NCBI GenBank assembly: GCA_029532415.1
Contig: JAQOTA010000060.1
Location: forward strand, 930,001-994,000
From: Marasmius tenuissimus
Taxonomy: Eukaryota; Basidiomycota; Agaricomycetes; Agaricales; Marasmiaceae
Length of the DNA stretch: 64,000 bases
Direction: 5' to 3'
Shown: positions 45,201-57,158 of the stretch, piece by piece
Layout of the letters: every line of letters starts with the position of its first letter
Position numbering within the stretch: position 1 is the first letter of the stretch
Notes under the pieces: model-generated
What the model saw: only the letters and a program-made list of their open reading frames with translations
Told to the model about the DNA's origin: nothing
The model's database searches: none
Translations under genes and position numbers: made by a program

Positions 45201-48200
45201 AGTTCATGCTAAGTCGGAAATAAGATGATTTACCAAGTATGTGGCGCATAGACTTGGAATGATGGGGATACTACTTTGCTCGTGGATAAGGGAAAAATCA
45301 ACCCTCTTGTTTACCTCTCGCGACACAAGTTTGGAACCCGTAAGATATCATGCAAATTCCTTTGAAAACCGGCCACTTCGTCTCACCGAGACTACGACAG
45401 AATCTGACCTTGTCAAAATTCCATAGAATATTTTTTGAAGTCACCCGAGCTTTGACATATTCATTGATACGGTACAAGGAGTAAGTTCCAAACCCCGATA
45501 TAACCGAGACATGAAGAACATGCAGAAGACAGAAAGTGTCAAGGTCATTGGTAGATAATAGATTTGGAAACCGAGGGTCAGGAGGGGTCAAGTTGAAGCG
45601 CCAGCGTCCAGATAACATTCGAAAGACACCGGAATACCAGGTGTGTAAATCGGGTGCAATTCGCCGACAGATGAGAATGGAGCATGCACGGAGAGCGTCG
45701 GGTGGCGCAAGAACCAGTGTAAGGTTGGGGAATGCATGTACGCACAATTGAGTGGTACTCTGCGGGATAATGGTACTATCACTTACCTAGATGCGACCGA
45801 ACGCGAGAAAAATGGAGGCCGAAGGCATCATGTAAACCATGGCAGACCGACCCACTATCGGAGTACTCAAAAGTAGATAATGTCAGTGTTCCGCCGTTTT
45901 GTACGAAAATCTGAGACTCATCCTGTCAGAGAAAATCTCCCAAGCATATTTGATACCTAGTTCGTTCTGCCAGACGCGACGGGGACGTTTCTCCTCACCG
46001 TAATATCGATTTGATCAAAAGTTCGACCATGGAGTTTCGAGCTCAAATTCCTCTTGACGTCCGATGACGGAATCGTGGCAGGTATTGCCACATACGAGTT
46101 TGTCGAAAACGAAACCTTGTGGAATTGTGAGCCGTATGTTTGAGTTTACACCATCAACACCGGACCCCTGTAGCGGGAAGCCCTGTCTATGCCAATGTCA
46201 GGAGCCCATCGCGGTTGCGAGATGATGAGACGAATACCAAGCTCGGTAAGGGTCGATGGATAGAGTTGATACAACCTTGATGGCGCAAATCGTCATTTTA
46301 GAACGTTGGCCGCGGAACGATTGGATTGAGGGAGCGGGGGGGAAGTACAGTGTTCAGGCATCAGGGGTGGGACTCAGCCGTCGTATTGTTACGAAACTGC
46401 GATTGCCCCAAAGCCCAGTATAGCGTGCAGATCCCGCGCCTTGAAGCGCTCGACAGCGTGCTTGCGAAGTGGAATAGTTCGTGTTGCCTACAATTGTAAC
46501 GAGCTATAGAGTGATAGAAAGCGCCATGACCGAATAAAGATGAAGATACCCTAAGGTTAATCAAATCCCCCACTCGCTGATTCAGTCACTAAATCTAACC
46601 CAGCTTCTCGTCATCATCCTTTGACCCCCAATCAGTGAGGGGTGAGATTGAACTTGCATGGCCCAGGAGACACGCTCTGAAATAATAGCAAGGGTCGGAT
46701 TCTGGGCAATCTTGAGCTGTGAGTGCTACAACCAAGTTGCGCCGGGGAAGGTTTCGTATGCGGGTAAGATTGTCTTTTCCGACAAGTATTATTGCCAGGC
46801 TAAGGTTCAGGTTGCGGAAGAGACGTGGGTCGCTCACGTGATGCTGATTTGTCTTAACCTCAAGCTCAAGTTCGCCAGCGGCTGCCAGTAGTGGATATGC
46901 TCGATGGCAACTACAGCGTCAGGCTGAGGTGAAACTCAATATTCTTCAATGACCCTCTCACTACTATATCTATTCACAGCACGTCACTAGTCACTGGCCG
47001 TCTTCGCTGCATGAATGCTGGGGCGCTGAAGTACTGAAGTACTGATTTCCCGTCTTTCCCTGCACGGGCGCCAGGCATTGGATCCTCTCAGTCTGGAAGT
47101 GTGGGACTGTGTCACTAGGTAATTCTATGGCATCATTCACCTTTCTGACTGTTTGTATCAACAGAACTGTGCAAGAGTGCCGCCACCTTGTGTCGGAAAC
47201 CCGGTGCCCCATATTTCAATGGTCGCTCCTCTTATTGGAGGTTCGATCTCCCCATAGATCTGCGGATTCCCTTGACGGAAAGCTGAGCTATCCATCCACC
47301 GTTCACGGTCGAGATCTTCCCGGTGGTCAAGCCCCCCCCCCCCCCCCCCCCCCCGAAAGCATCATCGCGCCTTGGGAACCTGGGCCACCGGTGAATTCCC
47401 TTCTGTGCCCGAATTTCTCGGATCGCTGGAGGCTGGGAATTGTTCGTCGTTGCTAGGATCGTAACATGTAATCGGTTCAGATTAGGGATGGGACAAAACT
47501 CCCGAGAATCCCGCTGGCCCTTGCAGCCTTTTTCACTCTTCCGCTCTTCCGAGTCGATGGCCGCGTAGTATCAGAGGCGCTGAGGGTATGTCGTTCGAGT
47601 CATCGCCAAGCCCCTCTGTTCGTCGACATCCTCCAACTGCAGCTCCCGGCGCTCAAATCGCATTTACCCTTTTCTGACATGAAGATCTTTCCTTCACGGG
47701 CTTAGGCGGAATCTGGGTTTCTCTCTTCTGGGAATTGATGTCGCCCTTGAACTGACTGTTGGCAGAAATAGCATGAAGTGGGGCTGTGGTGCCTTACAGT
47801 ATGTTACATTGTAATCATCGGTCTATGAACACGAAACCGAGCCTCAACTACAGAAGCCTGCCTCAACCACGCGTCCCTATCCTCCCATGCAGCTTTCTCA
47901 GTCGGAGCCTTGCGAGACACGGTCAGCACATTACAGTTTGAACAGACCGTACAGCAGTACACCCGTCTCGGTATAGTCACGCAAGGGAGGCGTGCCAGAT
48001 GAGTGGCGCACAACCCTCCCTCGCACGCCGGCCACTCCATGACTCATTTTGTCATGTCCCGGATGTCCATTGAAAGGTTTGACGTATACGGACCAACCCC
48101 CTAGAAGATCTCCTCTCACAGGATGCCAGAATCCAAACCTGGCACTCCGACCGCAGGGTGGAGTAATTGAGTTGCTAAGAACTCCTACGCTGGACTTCTC

Positions 48201-48458
48201 CATGGCCATTCCTGGTTTCTCATCGCCATTGAAGTTCAAGGGACTCGGGAATGGGGTCCAAACATCAATCGTCGATCATACAAGTCAGCTGCCTCGACTT
48301 TCAAGACGCTAACATACGTATGTGGCGGCAGACTTGAGCCAAGGTGCTCTGCCTTAAACCCACGATTGCATATCCTATGGCCTCCCTGCACGTCCTTGTT
48401 ACGCCAATAACATTGAAGGGTATAATCATAGGTGAAGTTGTACTCTAATACTATAACA
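42207..48458. other. Gene-poor, apparently degenerate region
   Basis: 6.25 kb with no gene I can support. Open frames are short and lack domains and splice continuity. The minus-strand frame 45747-45298 is hydrophobic in parts (LHVSVISGFGTYSLYRI) and could be a relic of a multi-span basidiomycete membrane protein. A cysteine-rich minus frame at 48040-47804 (YCCTVCSNC) is another possible relic. A run of 23 C lies at 47332-47354. Composition looks drifted rather than repetitive, and no terminal repeats were found. Confidence 0.4.
47332..47354 (+). repeat. Homopolymer run of 23 C
   Basis: Uninterrupted C tract following CCCGGTGGTCAAG. Its true length is hard to sequence and may vary. Confidence 0.9.
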
Positions 48459-49435
48459 CTAATAATTTGGAGGATACATGTCATTGGGTCTGGAGGCATA
48501 CGGTTCTGATAATGTGGCTTGCCAGTCATGTGGATATTGGACGGTGGGGTTTTGGCTTCCGGCGCTCAGAAGATCATAGGAATACCCTGCTGGAGCTCGC
48601 ATGGCGCCCAGCCCACCGAATGACGAATCTCCAGTCCAATGCTGCGGTTCGACAGAGGTCCCTTGCATGGTGGGATTGCGATCCGATGGCCATGTCCGTG
48701 AATAGGAATAATTGTTATTTGTTGTGGGGTCGACGTGGCCGTCCGAGTAGTGCATGCCCATAGACGTTGGACTTCGTTGGGGTGGCCCTGACTGCATGTA
48801 TGGATCAACAGGGCTGGTACTCTCAGCTCTCGGTTTGCCTATAACTGTGAATCTATTCATTCGGATTCAGTATTCAGTCGTTCGATGGCAGAGGGACCGT
48901 ATACCTATTTTTCAGCGCAAGACCGGTGCGACCAGGGAAATAGGTTTTGGCGATATTAGCCCAAGATCTGCCGTGTTGCGCGACAGCTTGAAGGAGGACT
49001 TGGTCCTGTTCATATTGGTTATATCCCGGTTATGAAGGTCATATGAAGGCGAACTTAGCACACACCTGCTCTGGAGTCCAGGGTGATTTGTCTATTCTGG
49101 GGTCTAAAGTGTCGCTCCAACGTCGAGCACATTCTTTTGCAGGTATTAGAACGGTCTCATGCCCCACGAGAGCAGGAACTTACGGGTGCTTGATCTCGTC
49201 CTGACGTGTCCAGCGACTACAGACCATCTATAACAGGATTGTTGAGCGATCAAGGAAAAAATGTGTCTGGATTCACCACTCACCTGCTACCGTATGTTTG
49301 TACGGCCTGAATGAGGAGACGGTCTTCTTCGGGAGACCAAGCGCCTCTGGTTCCTCGCTTTGGCTGTCTGGGTTGATCGCCACTGAGCTCATGTCTGCCG
49401 CCCGTTTCATCCATTTCTGGTGCAAGATAATCCAT
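48459..49435 (-). CDS. Two-repeat Myb transcription factor
   Basis: Nuclear DNA-binding protein with two Myb repeats, the layout of fungal developmental regulators such as FlbD. Exons 49435-49284, 49227-49184, 49133-49066, 49005-48905 and 48852-48459, 252 aa. Repeat 1: GAWSPEEDRLLIQAVQTYGS, RWSVVAGHV, QCARRWSDTLDP. Repeat 2: SPWTPEQDQVLLQAVAQHG, RSWANIAKTYFPGRTGLALK. The regularly spaced tryptophans are all in place. The C-terminal half is Ser/Pro/Tyr/Asn-rich without domain, probably a transactivation region. The repeats are spread over four short exons, so no single open frame reveals them. The start could be the second ATG at 49414. Confidence 0.88.
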
Positions 49436-51614
49436 TTCTGGCAGGGCATCAGCTCCCGATTCAGTGAAAAAACAAAATTCTGACGTTCGCCTGCATGCAA
49501 GTAGAATTCGGGGTCAGGATATAATGAACGAGAGGCAGAGGGCCCAGAGGATGAGGCCGAGTATGCGGGGTGTATGTTCATTTGTTGCGTGAAACTCTTT
49601 GCAACGTGAATGCAAGGTTGGGCGAAGGAAATAGAATGCCATTCCCTTTTATATGAATCGCTCGTTCAGGATCTATTATGATGCCACCTCCGACAACCGG
49701 CGGGATTTTCGTCAATCTGCTCCGGGGAATCTCAGCATGATACCAATTCAAGGGCTGAGTTTCCAACTCGGCGCAAGGCACGGGGATTGTTTGACAGAAG
49801 CACAACTATGGAAACCAGATCGTCAAAATCTATCAAAGAATCAATAGGACATTTGCTCACTGCAAGTCTGAGTGTGATTTACGGTCTCTCTGAATCGATT
49901 GGAATCAAGTCAAGTCGGAAGGGCGCCATGGCCGTACAAAACGGAGCCCATCTCGAGTCAAGAACAGCCCGACGCGCAACCGCCACTCCTCAAGGCGGGA
50001 TTTGTAATCACAACAGGAAGGAGTCGGCGCCCATTGTCAAAACCAATTTCGAGCGGTAGGGAGCTGGAGAAATCGAGGCTATCCATCGTTAGTATTCTAG
50101 GATGGGAGCTTGTCAGGTATATCGAGACCAGAAAACATTTTCGGCGGTGACCGAGACCTGTCAAGCCTGACAACCGCGGTCTATATCGGGTGAGATGGTA
50201 ATCTTGATTCTTGAGTTTCTGTGGATTTTCGCCCTGCGAAACCTTCTCCACGTTCCAGGGTCCAACGGGAGCTGCGCGCGCAGTGCGTGTTGAATGAAGA
50301 AACGTAGCTGGTTCGCAAACGCCTGGTACGGCATGGCACATTCTGTCACAGTATTTTACCTTCAACTATGTCAGAAAGGCCAGGGAAAAGATATTGTCAC
50401 ATAACAAGAAATGTAACGGACCGTTGTCGAGGCTGTGGGGTCGATGTGTATTGATAATGATATGCATGCGAAAGGGTTGGGAGAGTCAAGAATGCCAGAG
50501 TTGGTAAGTAGAAGGTGATGATGGCACTACCTGTCAAAGTCACGTCAAGGCAGTCAACTGAGTTCCAAAACGACAGCTGCAGGACGCGGAGTTCGTTGGC
50601 GGTGCGGTTTGAGCTTTCCCACGCCATAACCTTCTTGCACTGGGCCGAGTTTTCGCTATGACCATTTCTGCAAAATGACTACGTACTGTATTCTATCGGC
50701 ACTTGAAAGCGATATATTCATCCCCTGGAAATATCAAGGACTTAACTCTCTGGCCCTTTTTGGCGGAACATTTTTTTCTATGCTTACACCTGGGTCCTAG
50801 TTGCGCTACGGTTACACTACATTGCAACTTGACCCATGTGCGCGTCGAATACTCTTTCGTCTAACTCTTCAGTGCAACACAGTTCTACCCCTTGCAGAGC
50901 AGCGGTCAGTCGTTATCAGTACCAGACTGAATTCCATCCCCCAGTGTTGTCGAGGTGGAGACAGGGTCGTTTTTGTGCTTCGAATCTGGCCGACCTACGC
51001 GAGACTCTGCGATCACCCAGTCCAGGACTGGGTTGGCGTCCTCCGAGCATATAGTCGCTGCCAGTCAGTGCTTTGCTCACGATGAAGTACAAATACCATG
51101 CGCAATGTGTATGAGGAGGTCGACGCGAATGTTCCATCCGATCTAGGTCAGGAAGGGATTTTCTACGCCTTCTCTTTGGACGCGAGGGTCACGGAAAGTA
51201 TACATATACGGTTGCGTTCATCTCCGTCAATCTGGTGTCCGGGAGGCTCTATGAATTAATTGGGCGACTCTCGACTTTATGCACGCCGTGTTCAGAGGAG
51301 CGATTCCCACAAAAACGCATGTTGCACTACCGTGAGGCAGCCGCATCTAGCGGATCTTCCATGTTCGATAATTGAGAAGGCAGAAAGATTGTCAGGCCCC
51401 TACTTTCATGGGCAAACCGGCAACCTTTCTGCGTCTATGTCTGAGACCAACACTCAACAGTGTTTTCCGTTGATCAGCTCTCTTTCAACTTTCACGAACG
51501 ATTGTCCCCTGACATTGAGCTCGTGTTCTCTTTGTTGGAATGATCCGATGTGATATTATACGCTCGAGTATAGATTTGAAGTATAGAACCAAGTCCGTCC
51601 TGACGCAGAGCCTT
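49436..51614. other. Intergenic region
   Basis: 2.2 kb between the Myb start and the glutaryl-CoA dehydrogenase stop. No open frame with domain or splice support on either strand; presumably Myb promoter sequence and a 3' UTR. Confidence 0.4.
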
Positions 51615-53659
51615 TCAATTAGCGAAAGCGGGAACTCCTGTTATGGCTTTCCCAAGAATGAGCGCGTGTATGTCCTAGGATTCGGAAAAGAAAATGATGT
51701 TGAGCCGCTATCATTTAGTACGTTTTGAACAATCCGCTTCACTTACATTTGTACCTAATCACAGGGCATCATCAGAACATGATTAGAGTGAAAGACAGAG
51801 GCTCGTACCTTCGTAAGTGTTGGTGATCTGCAGATTAGCAGCGTGTCGCCCAATGTGATATCTGCAACAAATAAGCCCTTGTCGAGGTCTCATGGCGATA
51901 CATCAAACGTACTCATCAGCCGCTGCATTTCCACCCAGAATATCGAGCAGGATTCGCGAGTGCTGGAGGGCCTTTCCACAGTTGTTCTTCTTAATCATAC
52001 TAATCATCTCCGGAGCAAGCTGCCCTTGTTCCTTGAGGCGCCCCACTTGAAGACTGGCAAGGAGACCTAGTGCAATTTCGGTGTGAGCATCAGCTAGCTT
52101 CTTCTGCACGAGCTGAAACGATGCAAGCGGTCGGTCAAATTGATGTCTCTCCAACGCGTACTGCCTAGCCCTATAGAAACAATCTTCAAGTGCCCCCATC
52201 ACTCCCCACGAAATGCCATATCTGATGGGGATAAATACGAGAATCGTGTCCATAAAAAGTTATTCTTCGTACCTGGCAGAGTTTAGACATGAGAAAGGTG
52301 AACCAAGGCCTTTTGATCCGGGAAGTAGGGCATCATGAGAGACGCGGACATCCTCCAAGCCGACAGAACCTGTCAAGGACACTCGTAATGCGACCTTGTG
52401 TTTGACGGGTGGTGCGGAAAGCCCTTTGGTACCCTAGCGACCTCAATGAATGATGGTTCTCAGGATTGTTGGAAAATCATACCTTCTCAACGAGGAAGCC
52501 TCGAATCTTATTATCCCACTTGCATTTGGCCCAGATCACGAACACGTCACTAGTGTCAAAAAAATGAGAACAATCACAGCGGTGATATAGTTCGAACGCA
52601 CGCGACTGGGGAGTTGGAGATCCAAGCCTTGCTGCCGCGGAGTATGTACCCGCCGTCAACATCCTCTGCGGTGGTCTTCATGCTGGCAGGATCTGATCCA
52701 TGGTTCGGCTCCGTCAACCCCTGTGAGAGTTCTTCGGTGAGCAACGCGTTTCCCGTGTCACGCCTCTATGAACTCACGAAAGCGCCGATAAGTTCACCCT
52801 TGGCTTGAATGGGAATGATGGTTTAGCTTAGGAGTTGACGTGAATACGGATGAGACAGACCAAGGCGCGGTAGATATTTCTCTTTCTGGGCCTCGGTACC
52901 AAACTCGTATATGGGATGCATCACCAGAGACGATTGAACTGACGTAGTCGAGCGGTAACCCGAGTCAACCCTAGGGAATAGCCTCATCAGCAATCCACTT
53001 CAATCCGATAGAGAACGCCCTTCACCTTTCAATCTCGCGCGCAATTAATCCATAAGCGACATGGCTGACGCCTGCACAACCATAGCCTTTGATAGTTGGA
53101 CCCAGCAGTCCAAGCTTTCCCATCCCGGGCAATATGTCATGGTTGAATTCTGAAACACACGGACTCATCAGTCCGAAAAGCTAAGATCCAAAAATACCGG
53201 ATACGGACTTTCCGTTCTCCAACCCTCCAAAACTTTCGGCATCAGGTTTTCCTGTACATGGAATATTAAAACTCTAGTTCATGATCCGACGGTTCATCAG
53301 ACATACTTGACAGAACTCATGGGCAGTTTGTCTGAAGCGAGAATCGTTAGTTGATTGGTTGATTGAGGGATGGGCAAGCCGAGCAACGCACTGAATGGCC
53401 CGCTCTTCGTCGGTGAGTAGCGACTCCAGGTTAAACGGATCCTGCAAGACGACTGTCAGAGAGACTCACTCGAAAGTCAGAAACCAAAGAGTACTAGACC
53501 TCCCAGTTAAACTTAGCAAATTCTGCACCATGACCTCGTCAGTTGTGGAATGATATTCCGAGGAGATATTCACATACGAGACGAGGCGAATCGAACATGG
53601 TTGACCCGCTGAATGGGAGCAATTCGAGATTTGACAGCACTCCGAGCGATCCGATGCAT
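51615..53659 (-). CDS. Glutaryl-CoA dehydrogenase, mitochondrial
   Basis: FAD enzyme of lysine, hydroxylysine and tryptophan breakdown, converting glutaryl-CoA to crotonyl-CoA in the mitochondrial matrix. Fifteen in-phase exons: 53659-53578, 53522-53500, 53441-53392, 53331-53307, 53251-53209, 53149-53026, 52970-52861, 52803-52778, 52720-52602, 52549-52483, 52433-52273, 52221-51913, 51861-51809, 51754-51747 (8 nt), 51674-51615; 419 aa. N-terminal presequence [12 protein letters not shown]. Acyl-CoA dehydrogenase landmarks: [72 protein letters not shown], and [20 protein letters not shown] with the catalytic Glu. No break. Its start is 259 nt from the divergent eL33 gene. Confidence 0.93.
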
Positions 53660-53918
53660 GGTTGATCTCAGGTGGAAGATGAGTGGGAAGAGAGAGGAAT
53701 GGGAAACGACAACAACGATTTAGAGGAGGTTAAGCTCCGAGTGGGGAAACCGGGTATTCCGATGGCCCAGAGCCGAGGGGGTTCCCAAGCCCAAACCGGA
53801 TATAGATTCTCACGACATCACCTGACTTTGATAGTCAGGCACTGCCACTAACGACCAACACCAAAATCTAGCAACGACCTCAAGACTATCAACGGCGTCG
53901 GCACTCCTCAAGTCAAAA
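53660..53918. promoter_or_regulatory. Divergent promoter between glutaryl-CoA dehydrogenase and eL33
   Basis: 259 nt separate the two start codons, so both core promoters must lie here. No clear TATA box is visible on either side. CT-rich stretches near the eL33 start fit a ribosomal protein promoter. Confidence 0.5.
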
Positions 53919-54633
53919 ATGGGCTCTACAAGGTTAGCAGCAGGCTTCATATGTTTCTGGGGACTGTTCTTGGAGGTTTTGGCAGAAGCTGTAGAGGAGA
54001 AAGGGCTGGATGGAAGGATTCAAGTTTGGATGACTCGGATTTTGGGGGAAAGTCGATTTGTTACAGAGACCTTTAAGAACGTTCCCCAGAGCCATCCCCC
54101 CACGATCTACTATCTTCAAGGCGATTCTGACCATGATTTGCCCGAACAGATTGTACTCCAAAGGCCGTGTCCTGGGACACAAGCGTGGCAAGAGAAACAC
54201 TCGCCCCAACACTTCGCTCCTCCAAATCGAGGGTGTCGCAACCAAGGAGGATGCCCAGTTCTACCTCGGAAAGGTGCGTTGGCTTGGTTTGTGATCGATA
54301 TCGTGATACTGAATATTTTGTTAGCGCGTCGCTTTTGTATACAAGGCCAAGCGGGAGATCCAGGGTTCGAAGGTGCGGGTAATCTGGGGGTGCGTTCGCT
54401 GTTTTTCTCTCCTTTCGCATGCTCTAACATTGCTCATTGTTTTCTTGTATCAGACGTGTCACCCGGCCACACGGCAGCTCCGGTGTTGTGAAATCAAAAT
54501 TCCGATCCAACCTTCCTCCTCGTGCATTTGGTGCCAGTGTCCGGGTGGTGCGTTATAACCCATTCGAGTGGACGAGACCCAGATCTGACGAGCCATTCCT
54601 TTCTTTCAGATGCTTTACCCCTCCACCATTTAA
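53919..54633 (+). CDS. Cytosolic large-subunit ribosomal protein eL33 (L35Ae)
   Basis: Structural protein of the 60S ribosomal subunit. Exons 53919-53932 (14 nt, MGSTR), 54150-54273, 54325-54389, 54454-54547 and 54610-54633, 106 aa, full length. Sequence [93 protein letters not shown] covers the whole family. Intron 1 is 217 nt, four times longer than its neighbours. A long first intron right after the start is common in ribosomal protein genes. Confidence 0.95.
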
Positions 54634-54980
54634 TACTCTGTACACATGGCTTGCTATCATATCATCTTCTACCCCATGCAATATGACACGACATGCCCAT
54701 GCATAGGCGACGCATATTACTCTTGGCTGAGTACTGACGGATGAAGGTTGCTAGCGCTATGATTCCTCGCTCGACGTGCAACTCTGAACATCAATGCAGT
54801 CTCGAAGATCGAAAATTTTAGATGTGAGATTTGCATATACTGTCAGGTTCTGCTCGCATACGTCTGCGCACATCGGCGATATACAGGAGCACTGTGACTA
54901 CCGAAACAGCTGTTGGTGGGTGCTTCATGAGTGTAAGAATGTTTTATCCGACGATAAGCTTGTGAACAACCACATATAGT
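54634..54980. other. Convergent intergenic region
   Basis: About 350 nt of 3' UTR sequence between eL33 and the opposite-strand RRM-like gene (taking its longer end at 54981). No gene seen. Confidence 0.4.
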
Positions 54981-56422
54981 CTAGAACCAGCCCCCGATGA
55001 ATTTCTTCAACCTTCCCTGTCTCTCTGGCTCTGATTCAGTCTTTTGTTCGACGCTCTCAGAGTGGGATTGAGCGGCTTCAGTTAAATGAACAGAGGCATC
55101 AGTCTCCTCTGGCTTCTGTACCTCCAGGAACGGTTGAGAAGACTTGGGCGACCTTGCAATTTTCGGGGGTTGGGTTGGGTGGGAGCAGTCCGCTTTGGCT
55201 TGCCCTGGAATTTCTGCAAAAGACGTGCGGCTTGTTGGACCTGGGCAGTTTCGAGTGCTTTCCGGGCTGCAGACTCCTGTGGCGAAGGGGGAGGCGGAGT
55301 GTCAATCGCGGACGACTTGGTCTCGGTCGGTTGAGCGGTTGCTTCTTGGACTGCTTCCACTGAATCAGACGAGTTTTCAGTCAATTCGACTACCGACTCT
55401 GAGATTACAGAGTCAGTGGCGATCTCGGGGTCGTATGATGATGAGGCGTCTGGTAAGGGCGAGAGCTCTAATGTATCTCTGGGTTCCTCCTCTGGTACTG
55501 CTTCTATGGGTGAAGGAGACGATGAGTGACTAGTCTCTGGGGCCTGAACGACCTCGCTGAGGTCCTGGTGGGTCGGTTCGCCGCCATGGTTGGGTTGTTC
55601 TGTCTCCTTCGGTGAATATTCGAGCGGATTTGACGCGTTCGCTCGCTCTTCAAATCGTCGTACTATAGCACGCATGCGAGGATGATCTGTCCCTTCCAAT
55701 GATGTTCCCTTGAGTATAGGTGCTATTTGAGCGAAACCAGCCCATTGAGCGAAAGCGACTTGGCTTCTTCGCGACAGAAAAGTTCGCGGTGCGCCCGAAG
55801 GTCGGAAGGTTGCCAGTTCGACTGATATTCTAGGTGAGCCGTGCCGTGTGCAGAAGAAGAGAGGACGCACGAGCTGGTCTAATTCTGAACATAACGTCTG
55901 TAAGATCTGAACGGCGACCGTCTGCAGTAACGTTACGGTCGACCTGCTGATTTCCCAAGTGGGCTTCACAGTCAGCCAGACTTATACCTCCTTCATCTTG
56001 AGTTTTACGAGGTGAAGGTATTGAAATGACAGTCGTATGGCTAAGTGCCCGTTTAGCGGATTCTGCATCTTGAAAACGGACGTAAAGAGTATCAGTCAAG
56101 AATTCGCCGTTCTACAAGGGTGATTTCAGGTGTGTGGTCGCGTTTAGTAGGTTGGAAGACCTACTTTGTGATTTCTAAACTCTTGTACCCTCCCAAAGGA
56201 TTGTTCAAGATATTGGATGATAGCCAGGGAATCTACAGGAGAGCCAAGTCGATCCCATGTCCGAATAGCGACGGTATAACGACCAGGAGATGGTGGTTGG
56301 CGGCGTTCTCGTGGAGGCGGAGAGGAGGTTGATGGTGCAGTTCGAAAAGACGAATTGGAGCGTAAGGATGAGGGAAAGCGCGTACGAGCTGCAAACTTCG
56401 TTCTTGAGGAAGCGCGTAACAT
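54981..56422 (-). CDS. Mitochondrial RRM-like protein of unknown function; probable C-terminal frameshift
   Basis: Exons 56422-56165, 56111-55988 and 55821 onward. The N-terminus (MLRASSRTKFAARTRF) is a clear mitochondrial presequence type. Residues about 45-125 read as an RRM-like fold: YTVAIRTWDRLGS, IIQYLEQSFGRVQEFRNHK, then after the intron TDTLYVRFQDAESAKRAL. The region around residue 150 (VELATFRPSGAPRTFLSRRS) is followed by an acidic Ser/Pro-rich tail and a Lys-rich segment (LLQKFQGKPKRTAPTQP). The uninterrupted frame stops at 55082 (373 aa). One base more in the G5 run at 55165-55169 would open another frame that ends RLKKFIGGWF at 54981, which looks like the real C-terminus. I do not recognise the family. 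Confidence 0.68.
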
Positions 56423-57158
56423 GAAAACGGTCCAAGCTTTGATTTTCCAAAAATTCCGTCTGGTCGCGACTGGCCACGTGGTACCCAACCTGAAGCGCTC
56501 ACTGCCGAATTTTGGCCGATTCTCAAGCGATCGAGCCTCAACCAAGTCATTTCCGCAGTTCCGCAGACGGAGTACCTAGGCTGCGTGAACAGCGTTCACT
56601 GAAATTCTTGAATCCTTTCGACAGTATCATTGCAGCGAGTATTTTTTCTATGTTTCTTTTTCTATGATGCTATGAGGCCGTCCGGACGGCCTTTTCTGAC
56701 CGCACAGAGATCGTCCTCAGCTTCATCCGCAAAAGAGTTGCGGCACTGCGTCGTATATAATACATACATACAGATACACAGTTGGTGCCGTATGGTCACA
56801 GTACTGATTAGAACGTGCCGAAATACAACAGTACAACGGACTATAGGAGGACTATAGAACTATTGTAGTCTTATTTGAGATCCTATTGTACTCAGATTGT
56901 ACTCCACGGTATTGGAATTTGTCCGGGTTCCAAATTAGGAAACGTACCTCGTTTCACCTTGACCACCGACCCATTACCCTCTTTCAGTGACCTCTAACCA
57001 CGGCTTTTTTTGCCTTTTTCTTCATTCTTTTCTTCATTTCAACAACATTTATCCTTTGGATTCCATTCTGCCGCTTCATTCAACGCTGAGGCCGCAGCCC
57101 GTCCCCTCTCCAATATTTCCACCCTATCGACGTCACACCTTCATCTCCTTCCTTCACC
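56423..57158. other. Divergent promoter region (RRM-like / CSC1)
   Basis: About 740 nt. T-rich 56990-57060 is likely the 5' UTR region of the CSC1-like gene. No additional coding sequence supported. Confidence 0.4.

Noticed and set aside
50397..50627. Minus-strand 76-codon hydrophobic open frame
   Set aside because: Isolated, no splice partners and no family resemblance.
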